Shown here one piece after another: positions 53,916 to 62,342 of a DNA stretch of 64,000 nucleotides. A model generated the notes under the pieces. That model was not told the origin of the DNA, ran no database searches, and saw only the letters and a list, made by a program, of their open reading frames with translations. The DNA comes from Tsuneonella sediminis. Its GTDB lineage: Bacteria; Pseudomonadota; Alphaproteobacteria; Sphingomonadales; Sphingomonadaceae. The position numbers were made by a program, and so were the translations under genes. The stretch covers positions 496,001 to 560,000 of the forward strand of contig NZ_JBNCBU010000001.1 in assembly GCF_051912845.1 (NCBI RefSeq), read 5' to 3'. The number at the start of each line of letters is the position of its first letter. The first letter of the stretch is position 1.

Positions 53916-54785
53916 ATGGCCACTGCTGCCGTTCACGACGAGACCGCTGGCGCCGGTTCGCTCGACATTCGCCCGCTTACCCCGGCGATCGGAGCGGAAA
54001 TCCACGGCATCGACCTGGCCGCGCCCGATGTCACTGCCCGGATACCCGAAATCAGGGCGGCGCTCCTGGACTTCGGCGTCATTTTCTTCCGCGACCAGCA
54101 CCTCACCCCCGCCCAGCATATCGCCTTCGCACGGCACTTCGGTGATCTCGAAATCCACCCGGCGACGCCGCGAAGCCAGCCCGACCCGGAAATCCTCCGC
54201 ATCGAGCACGGCCCGGACAGCCGGGGCCGGGAAAACAACTGGCATTCCGATGTCACCTGGCGGGAATGCCCGTCGCTCGGATCGATCCTGCGCGCGGTCG
54301 AAGTGCCGGAAGTGGGCGGAGACACCCTGTTCGCCAACATGCACCTCGCCTACGAACGGCTGAGTCCGGAAATGAAGCGATTTTGCGCGGGTCTTACCGC
54401 CGTACACGACATAGCGCGGGTCTTCGCCAAGCGCCTCGGCAAGACAACCGAGGATCTGCACGAACGCTATCCGCCGATGCGCCATCCGGTGATCCGTACG
54501 CATCCCGAAAGCGGCAAGCAGGTGATCTACGTCAATGTCGGCTTCACCAGCCACATCGAGGGGCTCAGCGAGAAGGAAAGCCGCTGGCTGCTCGACCATC
54601 TCTACGCGACCGCCGCCGATCCGGAAATCCAGTGCCGGTTTCGCTGGAAGCCGGGCTCGATCGCGTTCTGGGACAACCGCTTGTGCCAGCACCTCGCTGC
54701 GAGCGATTACTACCCTGCGCGGCGGGTGATGGAACGGGTGACGGTAGCGGGCGATCGTCCATTCTTCCGGGGCGACAACCGATGA
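53916..54785 (+). CDS. TauD/TfdA-family Fe(II)/2-oxoglutarate dioxygenase
   Basis: Non-heme iron dioxygenase of 289 residues. Iron ligands are visible as His110 and Asp112 (NWHSDVTW) and a distal His at about 259 (CQHLAASDY), with Arg about 274 binding 2-oxoglutarate. The core VFFRDQHLTPAQ-like segment and GGDTLFANMHLAYE are typical of TauD. Substrate could be taurine, a sulfate ester or an aryloxyacid; no transporter genes sit next to it to decide. The stop overlaps the next gene (ATGA). Confidence 0.9.
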   Translation: MATAAVHDETAGAGSLDIRPLTPAIGAEIHGIDLAAPDVTARIPEIRAALLDFGVIFFRDQHLTPAQHIAFARHFGDLEIHPATPRSQPDPEILRIEHGPDSRGRENNWHSDVTWRECPSLGSILRAVEVPEVGGDTLFANMHLAYERLSPEMKRFCAGLTAVHDIARVFAKRLGKTTEDLHERYPPMRHPVIRTHPESGKQVIYVNVGFTSHIEGLSEKESRWLLDHLYATAADPEIQCRFRWKPGSIAFWDNRLCQHLAASDYYPARRVMERVTVAGDRPFFRGDNR

Positions 54786-55555
54786 GCGATCCGCTGGTCG
54801 ATTGCGGAAACGGCTTCTGGTCGATCCGCGGCGAGTTCCGCATCGGCGGGGTCGTCAACGTCGGCACCCAGTGCGCGCTGGTCGACCGCGGGGACGGCAC
54901 CTTCCTGTTCCTCGATTCCTACGCGCTCGATGACCGGACGCGATCACGGGTGGACCGGATCACGGGCGGTCCGGCCAACGTCTCAGCGATCGTGAACCTG
55001 CACCCATTTCACACCGTCCACTGCGAATGGATGCACCGGGCGTTTCCGCAGGCCGCGCTGTATGGAACGCAGCGCCATCATGAAAAATGGCCCGCTCTGC
55101 CTTGGGCAAGCGAGCGGTGCGAGAGCGAGGCGCTCGGCCTCATTTTCGGTGACATATTCGATTTCTCGGTACCGCGCGGGGTCGCGCTGGTGTGCGCGGA
55201 TGAGAACATCCATTTCAGTTCGGTCCTCGCCCGTCATCGGCCAAGCCGCACGATCCACGTCGACGACACCCTGTCGTACCTGAGCGCACCGTTCCCTCTT
55301 TCGCTGCTGCCCATGACCGGCCGGCTCGACTTTCACATGACGCTCGCCAAGGCGCTCGAACCGCGCGCCGGCGCGGCGGATGATTTTCGCGGCTGGGCGA
55401 TCGGTATCGGGACCGACTGGGCCGACACCGAACGCGTGGCGACCGCGCACAATACCCTGCTCGAAATTGCGCCGGGCAGCTTCCCGGAACTGGTCGGCGC
55501 CGCGCTGGGCCGGGTCAAGCCGTTGCTCGACGCGCACCGGTCAAAACACGGCTGA
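54782..55555 (+). CDS. Metallo-hydrolase-like protein with degenerate metal site (257 aa)
   Basis: Not recognised with certainty. The fold looks like a metallo-beta-lactamase relative: a beta-strand N-terminus (FRIGGVVNVGTQCALVD) leads to a loop HPFHTVHCEWMH (His74, His77, His80) where active members have HxHxDH. A later HVDDTLSYL could supply another ligand. The ATG overlaps the TauD-like stop. The stop codon abuts the ornithine decarboxylase stop on the other strand, together forming TGATCA. Confidence 0.65.
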   Translation: MSDPLVDCGNGFWSIRGEFRIGGVVNVGTQCALVDRGDGTFLFLDSYALDDRTRSRVDRITGGPANVSAIVNLHPFHTVHCEWMHRAFPQAALYGTQRHHEKWPALPWASERCESEALGLIFGDIFDFSVPRGVALVCADENIHFSSVLARHRPSRTIHVDDTLSYLSAPFPLSLLPMTGRLDFHMTLAKALEPRAGAADDFRGWAIGIGTDWADTERVATAHNTLLEIAPGSFPELVGAALGRVKPLLDAHRSKHG

Positions 55556-56761
55556 TCAGCGCAGGCTCACCACGTTGTCGCTCGCGCGCGGATCCACGCG
55601 GTCGCCGCGGTAGAGGCTCGCCATGGGTTCGTCGTCGACGACGATCTGCTCGGCGTTGCCGAAGCCGTTGAAGCCGGTCTTCATCGCCGCGCCGTACGCG
55701 CCGAGCATGCCGATCTCGATGTAGTCGCCGGCCTGGATGTCGGCCGGCAGCATGAAGGGACCCTTCATGTAGTCGGCATCGTCGCAGGTCGGCCCGTAAA
55801 AGGCGAACTCGGCAAGCGGTTGCTCGAGGTCATCCTCGAGCGCGCGGACGGGAAAGCGCCAGTCGATGTGCGCGGCATCGAACAGCGCGCCATACGCGCC
55901 GTCGTTGATGTAGAGTTCCTCGCCGCGACGCTTTTCAACCCGCACGACGAGCGAGGAATATTCGGCGCACAGCGCGCGGCCCGGCTCGCACCACAGCTCG
56001 GCGTTGTAGGCGATCGGCAGCGCCTCGAAGTGGCGGTGGATGATCGCGAAGTAATCCTCGAGCGGCGGCGGCTCCATACCGGGGTATTCGCTCGGGAAGC
56101 CCCCACCCACGTCGACGACGTCGATGACCACCGAAGCCTCGGCTACCGCGGCACGCACTCGCTCAAGCGCCTGGACGTAGGCGAAAGGCGTCATCGCCTG
56201 GCTGCCGACGTGGAAGCACACGCCCAGCCAGTCGCAGTGCTGGCGCGTGACGCGCAGCAGTTCGGCCGCATCGGCAAGGTCGACGCCGAACTTGGCAGCG
56301 AGGCTGAGCTCGGAATATTCGGAGCTTACGCGCAGGCGCACGAGTAGCCGCAGGTCCTTCGCCTGCTCGCCGTCTTCGCCGCGGGTGGCATCGATGATCT
56401 TCTCCAGCTCCTCGATCGTGTCGAGGCTGAAGGTCTTCACGCCATGCTCGAAATAGGCTTCGCGGATCGCCCGGGGCGTCTTCACCGGGTGCATGAAGCA
56501 CAGCGTCGCCTCGGGCAGCTCGGCGCGCACGAGCCGGACTTCCGCGATCGAGGCGACGTCGTAGTGCGTCACCCCGCTGCCCCACAGGATGCGGATCAGT
56601 TCGGGCGAGGGATTAGCCTTCACAGCGTAGAGCGACCTGCCCGGAAACTTCTCGACGAAGAAACGGGCGGCGCGCGCAGCGGCGTGCGGGCGGTTGAGAA
56701 TGACCGGTTCGTCCGGCGCGAGGGCGCGAACTACAGACCGGGCGTCAGGATGATGGTGCAA
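55556..56761 (-). CDS. Type III PLP-dependent ornithine decarboxylase
   Basis: Alanine-racemase-fold decarboxylase of 401 residues that produces putrescine. The PLP Lys48 is in YAVKANPSP, the phosphate-binding glycines in DVGGGFPS, and the catalytic Cys in YGPTCDDADYM. The start is TTG 56761 (LHHHPDAR reads as the expected N-terminus); no ATG or GTG fits better. It is the last gene after carboxynorspermidine synthase and decarboxylase, and a 166-base leader separates it from them. Confidence 0.9.
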   Translation of the reverse strand: MHHHPDARSVVRALAPDEPVILNRPHAAARAARFFVEKFPGRSLYAVKANPSPELIRILWGSGVTHYDVASIAEVRLVRAELPEATLCFMHPVKTPRAIREAYFEHGVKTFSLDTIEELEKIIDATRGEDGEQAKDLRLLVRLRVSSEYSELSLAAKFGVDLADAAELLRVTRQHCDWLGVCFHVGSQAMTPFAYVQALERVRAAVAEASVVIDVVDVGGGFPSEYPGMEPPPLEDYFAIIHRHFEALPIAYNAELWCEPGRALCAEYSSLVVRVEKRRGEELYINDGAYGALFDAAHIDWRFPVRALEDDLEQPLAEFAFYGPTCDDADYMKGPFMLPADIQAGDYIEIGMLGAYGAAMKTGFNGFGNAEQIVVDDEPMASLYRGDRVDPRASDNVVSLR

Positions 56762-56927
56762 CTCAAGGGACCCCCAAACGGTTTTGTTCGGACAAGGCAG
56801 CCTTGCGGTTATGGAAGTCCCCTTGGGGCTGCGGGGTGCGCGTATATCGGCGCGCGCGTGAACCGCAAGTGAAAATGAGCGGTTTGCGAAACAACCTTGC
56901 GCCGGACGGGGCGTGCCTCAGCTCCGT
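56762..56927 (-). promoter_or_regulatory. Structured leader upstream of ornithine decarboxylase
   Basis: The 166-base gap holds a 9-bp inverted repeat, CTTGCGGTT (56802-56810) and AACCGCAAG (56861-56869), enclosing smaller palindromes (CCCCAAGGGG at 56818-56827 region, a GCGCGC run). CGCAAGG-like words recur. A conserved RNA element called speF lies before ornithine decarboxylase genes in alphaproteobacteria. Whether this is that element I cannot confirm. Confidence 0.4.
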
Positions 56928-58100
56928 TCAGCTGAGCCTGTCGCGAAAGTCCTCGTAGCCGAACTGCTTGATCTGCTCGAGCGAATCGGTGTCGCTGTCC
57001 CACAGCCAGATCGATGGCAGCTGCACCCCGTTAAAGGTGTTGGTCTTGACCATCGAGTAGTGAGCCTGGTCGAGGAACGCGATGCGTTCACCGGGCTCGT
57101 TGGGCACGGGCAGGCGATAATCGCCGATAACGTCCCCCGCGAGACACGAGGGCCCACCGAGGCGGATCGGTTCGCCCTCCCCGCTCTCGTTCAGCATCGC
57201 GGGCCGGTACGGCGCTTCGATCACGTCGGGCATGTGGCAGGTGGCCGAAATGTCGACAATCGCGACAGGCAACCCGTTCCAGTGCGAATCGAGGATCGTG
57301 CCGACAAGGATGCCCGCATCGAGCGCGACTGCCTCGCCCGGCTCGAGATATATTTCTGCCCCGGTGTCATCCTTGGCGTCGCGCAGGAACTCGACCAGTT
57401 CCTCGCGCTGGTAATCGGCGCGGGTGACGTGATGACCGCCGCCCATGTTGATCCACTTGAGCTGGCCGAACCACGGCTCGATCGCGTCGAACACCGTGTC
57501 CCACGTGGCCTTCAGCGGCTCGAAATCCTGTTCGCACAGGTTGTGAAAGTGGATGCCATCGACCTGTTCCATGATTTCGGGCGTGAGCTGGTCGACCGGG
57601 AAGCCGAGGCGGCTCCCCGGGCTCGACGGATCGTAGCGCGGCACCTCGCCCTGCGGACACAGCGGGTTGATCCTGAGGCCGACATCGAAATCCTGTCCGC
57701 TCGCACGGGCTGCGTCGAGGATCGGCCGGTAGCGCTCGAGCTGGCCGGGCGAGTTGAAGATCACGTGATCCGACAGCCGGCAGACCTCCTCGAGCTCGTC
57801 GGGCTTGTAGGCGGCGCAGTACGTCGCGATCTCGCCGTCGTAGAACTCGCTGGCGAGCCGCGCCTCCCACAGCCCGCTGGTGCAGACCCCGTCGAGATAC
57901 TCACCCACGATCGGCGCGACAGACCACATGCTGAACGCCTTGAGAGCGGCGAGCACCTTGATATCGGCCGCGTCGCGGATGTCGGCGAGGACCTGCAGGT
58001 TGGCGCGCAACTTCGCCGCATCGACCACGAACGCCGGCGAATCGACGCGATTGAGGTCGAACCGGGCAAAAGCCCCCGGATCGCCGGCACGGGTTTCCAT
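56928..58100 (-). CDS. nspC: Carboxynorspermidine/carboxyspermidine decarboxylase
   Basis: PLP alanine-racemase-fold decarboxylase of 390 residues, the last step of the alternative spermidine/norspermidine route. The PLP Lys54 is in AALKAFSMW, HFHNLCEQDFEPL and INMGGGHHVTRADY are diagnostic of the family, and ISATCHMPDVIEAPYRP contains the catalytic Cys. The start shares a base with the stop of carboxynorspermidine synthase (TGATG). With ornithine decarboxylase present, the natural product is more likely spermidine via carboxyspermidine than norspermidine; that is inference. Confidence 0.93.
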   Translation of the reverse strand: METRAGDPGAFARFDLNRVDSPAFVVDAAKLRANLQVLADIRDAADIKVLAALKAFSMWSVAPIVGEYLDGVCTSGLWEARLASEFYDGEIATYCAAYKPDELEEVCRLSDHVIFNSPGQLERYRPILDAARASGQDFDVGLRINPLCPQGEVPRYDPSSPGSRLGFPVDQLTPEIMEQVDGIHFHNLCEQDFEPLKATWDTVFDAIEPWFGQLKWINMGGGHHVTRADYQREELVEFLRDAKDDTGAEIYLEPGEAVALDAGILVGTILDSHWNGLPVAIVDISATCHMPDVIEAPYRPAMLNESGEGEPIRLGGPSCLAGDVIGDYRLPVPNEPGERIAFLDQAHYSMVKTNTFNGVQLPSIWLWDSDTDSLEQIKQFGYEDFRDRLS

Positions 58101-59311
58101 CAGAAGGCGACCGGCCCGTCCAGCTCCTCGACCGTCCACGGCAAGCCGTCCGAATTCAGCATTTCCATGAACGGATCCGGGTCCATCTGCTCCATGTTGA
58201 AAACACCTTCGCCCGACCACTTGCCGGTCACCATCAGTGCGCTGCCGATCATCGCCGGAACCCCGGTGGTGTAGCTGACGGCCTGGTTGCCGGTTTCCTC
58301 GAAGGCCTTTTCGTGGCTGCAAATGTTCTTGATGTAGAAAGTCTTTTCGCCCGATCCGTCGAGCGCCTCGCCGGTGGCTATCACCCCGATGTTGGTATTG
58401 CCCTTTGTCGTCTCGCCCAGCGTTTCGGGCTTCGGCAGCACGGCGGCGAGGAACTGGAGCGGAATGATCTCCCTGCCCTGGTAGCGGATCGGCTCGATCG
58501 AGGTCATGCCGACGTTCTGCAGCACGGTCAGGTGAGTGATGTAGGCATCGCCGAAGGTCATCCAGAACCGCGCGCGCTCCAGCTCGGGGACGAACTTCGC
58601 GAGGCTTTCCAGCTCCTCGTGGTACATGAGATAGGCATTCTTCTTGCCGACCGCCTCGAAATCGAACTCGGTCTTCACCTGCATCGCCGGGGTCTCTACC
58701 CACTCGCCATTTTCCCAGTGGCGAGCGGGCGCGGTGACCTCGCGGATGTTGATCTCGGGATTGAAATTGGTCGCGAAGTGCTGCCCGTGATCGCCGCCGT
58801 TGCAGTCGAGAATGTCGAGCTGGCGGATGGTCTTGAGCTTGTGCTTCTTGAGCCACATCGTGAACACGCTGGTCACGCCCGGGTCGAAGCCGGAGCCGAG
58901 CAGCGCCATCAACCCTGCCTCCTTGAAACGGTCGTGATAGGCCCACTGCCACTTGTATTCGAACTTCGCCTCGTCCTTTGGCTCGTAGTTCGCGGTGTCG
59001 AGGTAGTTCACCCCCGCTTCGAGGCAGGCATCCATGATCGGCAGGTCCTGGTACGGCAGCGCGAGGTTGACCACGAGGCTGGGCTGCACCTTGCGGATCA
59101 AGTTGACCATCGCCGGCACTTCCTCGGCATCGATCGAGTAGGTTGCGACGTCCTGCCCGGTACGCTCCTTCACGCTGGCCGCGATCGCATCGCATTTCGA
59201 TTTCGTGCGGCTGGCGAGATGAATGTCGGAGAAGATCTCCGCGTTCATCGCCATCTTGTGGACGCAGACCGAGCTCACTCCGCCCGCACCGATTACCAGG
59301 ACTGTCGACAT
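58100..59311 (-). CDS. Carboxynorspermidine synthase (saccharopine dehydrogenase family)
   Basis: NADPH-dependent dehydrogenase of 403 residues that condenses a diamine (putrescine or diaminopropane) with aspartate semialdehyde. The dinucleotide motif VIGAGGVSSVC is at the N-terminus. NLALPYQDLPIMDACLEAGVNYLDTANYEP and GFDPGVTSVF are the diagnostic segments of this branch of the saccharopine dehydrogenase family. ATG 59311 is used. It is the first gene of the polyamine operon and diverges from the threonine dehydratase gene at 59372. Confidence 0.93.
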   Translation of the reverse strand: MSTVLVIGAGGVSSVCVHKMAMNAEIFSDIHLASRTKSKCDAIAASVKERTGQDVATYSIDAEEVPAMVNLIRKVQPSLVVNLALPYQDLPIMDACLEAGVNYLDTANYEPKDEAKFEYKWQWAYHDRFKEAGLMALLGSGFDPGVTSVFTMWLKKHKLKTIRQLDILDCNGGDHGQHFATNFNPEINIREVTAPARHWENGEWVETPAMQVKTEFDFEAVGKKNAYLMYHEELESLAKFVPELERARFWMTFGDAYITHLTVLQNVGMTSIEPIRYQGREIIPLQFLAAVLPKPETLGETTKGNTNIGVIATGEALDGSGEKTFYIKNICSHEKAFEETGNQAVSYTTGVPAMIGSALMVTGKWSGEGVFNMEQMDPDPFMEMLNSDGLPWTVEELDGPVAF

Positions 59312-59371
59312 TTTGGCTCCCATCGGGATTCGCTGATTGGCTGTACAGGGCGAACGCACTAGTCGGACCGA

Positions 59372-60337
59372 ATGTTTCGCGAAAGCCCCCGGAACCCGAC
59401 GCGCGAAGGAGTGATGCGCGCCGCGCAGAAGATCGCCGCGCTCGTGCCGCCGACCCCGCTCTTGCCGGTCGAGGTCTGCGGCGTGCGCATCCATGTCAAA
59501 TGCGACAACCTGCAACCGATCGGTGCTTTCAAGATCCGAGGCGCGTGGCACCGCCTGACCGACCTGACTCCTCAGGAGCGGGCGGCGGGGGTCGTAGCGG
59601 TGTCGAGCGGCAACCACGCCCAGGGCGTCGCATTTGCGGCGCGCAAGCTCGGGATCGAGGCGGCGATCGTCATGCCCGCGGATGCGCCGCGAGTGAAGCT
59701 CGCCGCGACCCGCGCGCTGGACGCCGAGGTCATCCTCTACGACCGCGCCGGGGGCGAGGATCGCGACATCATCGCCAATGCCCTGTGCGACGAGCGCGGG
59801 CGGACCCTTGTCCACGCCTACGCCGACCCGTGGGTGATCGAGGGACAGGGCAGCATGGGGATCGAGATCGCCGAACAGCTCGGCCATGAGCCCACCCGCA
59901 TCGTCGTATGCTGCGGCGGCGGCGGGCTTGCGGCCGGCCTCGCGCTCGCCTGCCCTTCGAGCGCGATCGTGCCGGTGGAACCCGAAGGCTGGGACGATGT
60001 CGCGCGCAGTCTGGTCAGCGGCGAAATCCAGCGCGTGGGACCAAACCCGCCCGCGACGGCCTGCGACGCGATCCAGACGCCGAGCACTGCGCCGGTGAAC
60101 TTCGCCGTTCTCAAGGACCGCGCCGAACCGGGGGTCGCCGTATCCGACGCGGAAGTGCGCGAGGCACAGCGATTCGCGTTTTCCCGGCTGCGCCTTGTGG
60201 TGGAACCCGGCGGCGCCGCGGCGCTGGCCGCCGTGCTTGCCGGCAAGGTCCCGCTCGACGATGGCACGGTGGTCACCCTGACCGGAGGCAACACCGACGC
60301 GCAGGCGTTTGCCAAGGTGCTGTCCACGAACGACTAG
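59372..60337 (+). CDS. Threonine/serine dehydratase
   Basis: PLP beta-family (fold type II) dehydratase of 321 residues. The PLP Lys54 is in GAFKIRGA, SSGNHAQG follows, and the phosphate-binding CCGGGGLAAG lies at about 188-197. No C-terminal ACT regulatory domain is present, so it is the catabolic or serine-racemase-like type rather than biosynthetic IlvA. ATG 59372 gives the usual TREGV...VPPTPLL start; a strong GAAGGAG lies before an internal GTG/ATG at 59411-59414, an alternative start. Confidence 0.9.
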   Translation: MFRESPRNPTREGVMRAAQKIAALVPPTPLLPVEVCGVRIHVKCDNLQPIGAFKIRGAWHRLTDLTPQERAAGVVAVSSGNHAQGVAFAARKLGIEAAIVMPADAPRVKLAATRALDAEVILYDRAGGEDRDIIANALCDERGRTLVHAYADPWVIEGQGSMGIEIAEQLGHEPTRIVVCCGGGGLAAGLALACPSSAIVPVEPEGWDDVARSLVSGEIQRVGPNPPATACDAIQTPSTAPVNFAVLKDRAEPGVAVSDAEVREAQRFAFSRLRLVVEPGGAAALAAVLAGKVPLDDGTVVTLTGGNTDAQAFAKVLSTND

Positions 60338-60402
60338 CCGCGTTTGACAACCCGTTGCCACGCGCGCAGTTTCGCGCCGGGTCGCGTAGAGGGGAAATCA
60401 CG

Positions 60403-60852
60403 ATGCAGGCTCAGATGCTGGCGCCGGCGGCAGTGCTCGTCGCGTGGACGCTTGTCATGTTGGTGTGGACCGCTGCCACGCGCTTTCCGGCGATGAAGCG
60501 CGCCGGGATGGATCTCGGCAAGGCAAAGCCGGGCGGGCGCGGACAGGACCTCGAAGGGGTGATCGACGAGCGCGCGAACTGGAAGTCGCACAACTACTCG
60601 CACCTCGTCGAGCAACCGACGCTGTTCTATGCTGTTTCGCTCGTAATCGCGCTGCTGGGTCCGACTCCGACCGCGATCCTGTTCGCGTGGATCTACGTCG
60701 CGCTGCGAATCGCCCATTCGCTGTGGCAGGCCCTGGTCAACGTGGTGGCGGTGCGCTTCGTGCTGTTCATGCTGTCGACTGCCGCGCTGGTCGTCCTGTC
60801 GGTCATCGCCCTTGCCATTACCCTGTTTCCCAACCCGGGAGTCGTCGCGTGA
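60403..60852 (+). CDS. MAPEG family membrane protein (first of tandem pair)
   Basis: Integral membrane protein of 149 residues with four hydrophobic segments, of the MAPEG family (membrane-associated eicosanoid/glutathione metabolism). AGGGGAAATCACG before ATG 60403 provides the ribosome site. Family-like blocks are RFPAMKRAG, NWKSHNYSHLVEQPTLFYAV and AWIYVALRIAHS. Bacterial members have uncertain substrates. The stop overlaps the start of the second copy (GTGA). Confidence 0.88.
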   Translation: MQAQMLAPAAVLVAWTLVMLVWTAATRFPAMKRAGMDLGKAKPGGRGQDLEGVIDERANWKSHNYSHLVEQPTLFYAVSLVIALLGPTPTAILFAWIYVALRIAHSLWQALVNVVAVRFVLFMLSTAALVVLSVIALAITLFPNPGVVA

Positions 60853-61286
60853 TCGGGATGGAGATCCTCAAGCCCGTCGTGGCGCTGCTGGCCTGGACGA
60901 TGGTCATGTGGCTGTGGATGTACGCGACCCGCATCCCGGCCATGAACAGGGCGGGCCTGGTCGAACCGGGGATGACCGGCACGACCGGCGCCGGCCTTCG
61001 CGAAAAGCTGCCCGACGCGGTCAACTGGAAGGCGGACAACTACAACCACCTGCACGAGGCGCCAACGGTGTTCTACGCGGTCGCGCTGGTCCTTGCGATC
61101 ATCGGCCACGGAGACGGCCTGAATGCCGTAATCGCTTGGATTTACGTCGGGCTGCGCATCGTCCACTCGATCGTGCAGGCGACGGTGAACCGGGTGATGG
61201 TCCGCTTCGCCCTGTTCGCGCTATCGAGCCTCGCCTTGATCGCGCTGATCCTCCACGCGGCGATCCCGCTGTTCGACCTTCACTGA
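60849..61286 (+). CDS. MAPEG family membrane protein (second of tandem pair)
   Basis: Protein of 145 residues with the same architecture and conserved blocks as the preceding gene (RIPAMNRAG, NWKADNYNHLHEAPTVFYAV, AWIYVGLRIVHS). This indicates tandem duplication and possibly a heteromeric membrane enzyme. The GTG start at 60849 overlaps the first copy; ATG 60858 is an alternative. It converges on trxB. Confidence 0.88.
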   Translation: MIGMEILKPVVALLAWTMVMWLWMYATRIPAMNRAGLVEPGMTGTTGAGLREKLPDAVNWKADNYNHLHEAPTVFYAVALVLAIIGHGDGLNAVIAWIYVGLRIVHSIVQATVNRVMVRFALFALSSLALIALILHAAIPLFDLH

Positions 61287-61290
61287 GGTA

Positions 61291-62268
61291 TCAGGCGGCG
61301 GCTTCCTGCGCTGCCTGACCTTTCGCGAACTCGATCTCGGCAAGGAAACGTTCCGCGTCCAGCGCCGCCATGCACCCGGTGCCCGCCGCAGTAACCGCCT
61401 GCCGGTAGACATGGTCCATCACGTCGCCGCATGCGAATACCCCGGGTATCGCCGTCTTCGGGGTGCCCGGCTCCACCTTGAGATAGCCGCCGTCGATCAT
61501 CTCGAGCTTGCCCTTGAACAGCTCTGTGGAGGGCGCGTGGCCGATAGCGACGAACGCACCGTCTGCGGCGAAATCGGTCGTCTCGCCCGTGACGGTGTCC
61601 TTGAGGACGAGGTGCGTGAGGCCGCCGGCGAGCGGGTCACCCACGAATTGCTCGACGGTCTTGTTCCACAGCACCTTGATCTTCGGATTGGCGAACAGGC
61701 GTTCCTGCAGGATCTTCTCGCTGCGCAGTTCGTCGCGGCGATGGATCAGCGTCACGTCGTCCGAATGATTGGTGAGGTAAAGCGCTTCCTCGACCGCGGT
61801 GTTGCCGCCGCCGATCACCGCGACCTTCTTGCCGCGATAGAAGAAACCGTCGCACGTCGCGCAGGCCGAAACGCCCTTGCCGCCCAGTTCCTGCTCCCCG
61901 GGAACGCCAAGCCACTTGGCCTGTGCTCCGGTCGCTATGACAAGGGTGTCCCCTTCATAGATGTCGCCGCTGTCACCGATCGCACGGAACGGAGGTCCGG
62001 ACAGGTCGACGTCGACGATCGTGTCCCACATCATCCGCGTCCCCACGTGCTCCGCCTGCGCCTGCATTTCCTGCATCAGCCACGGGCCCTGGATGACGTC
62101 CTTGAAGCCCGGGTAATTCTCGACGTCGGTGGTGATCGTGAGCTGACCCCCCGGCTGGAGCCCCTGCACGACGATCGGCTCCATCATTGCGCGGGCGCCA
62201 TAAATCGCGGCCGAAAGTCCGGCAGGGCCCGAGCCGATAATGAGCATGCGCGTCTTGTGGATTGCCAT
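61291..62268 (-). CDS. trxB: Thioredoxin-disulfide reductase
   Basis: FAD/NADPH flavoenzyme of 325 residues that keeps thioredoxin reduced. FAD motif IIGSGPAG is at 10-17, the redox pair is Cys136 and Cys139 (ACATC), and the NADPH-binding IGGGNTAVEE lies at 152-161. The C-terminal GVFACGDVMD segment completes the FAD domain. ATG 62268 gives the normal start. Confidence 0.96.
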   Translation of the reverse strand: MAIHKTRMLIIGSGPAGLSAAIYGARAMMEPIVVQGLQPGGQLTITTDVENYPGFKDVIQGPWLMQEMQAQAEHVGTRMMWDTIVDVDLSGPPFRAIGDSGDIYEGDTLVIATGAQAKWLGVPGEQELGGKGVSACATCDGFFYRGKKVAVIGGGNTAVEEALYLTNHSDDVTLIHRRDELRSEKILQERLFANPKIKVLWNKTVEQFVGDPLAGGLTHLVLKDTVTGETTDFAADGAFVAIGHAPSTELFKGKLEMIDGGYLKVEPGTPKTAIPGVFACGDVMDHVYRQAVTAAGTGCMAALDAERFLAEIEFAKGQAAQEAAA

Positions 62269-62342
62269 CGATTCCTCCGTCTCCGCGGCGAGATAGGAGC
62301 GCGACGGCCCGAAATCGAGTCGCGACCTGCCCGCTATCCCCG

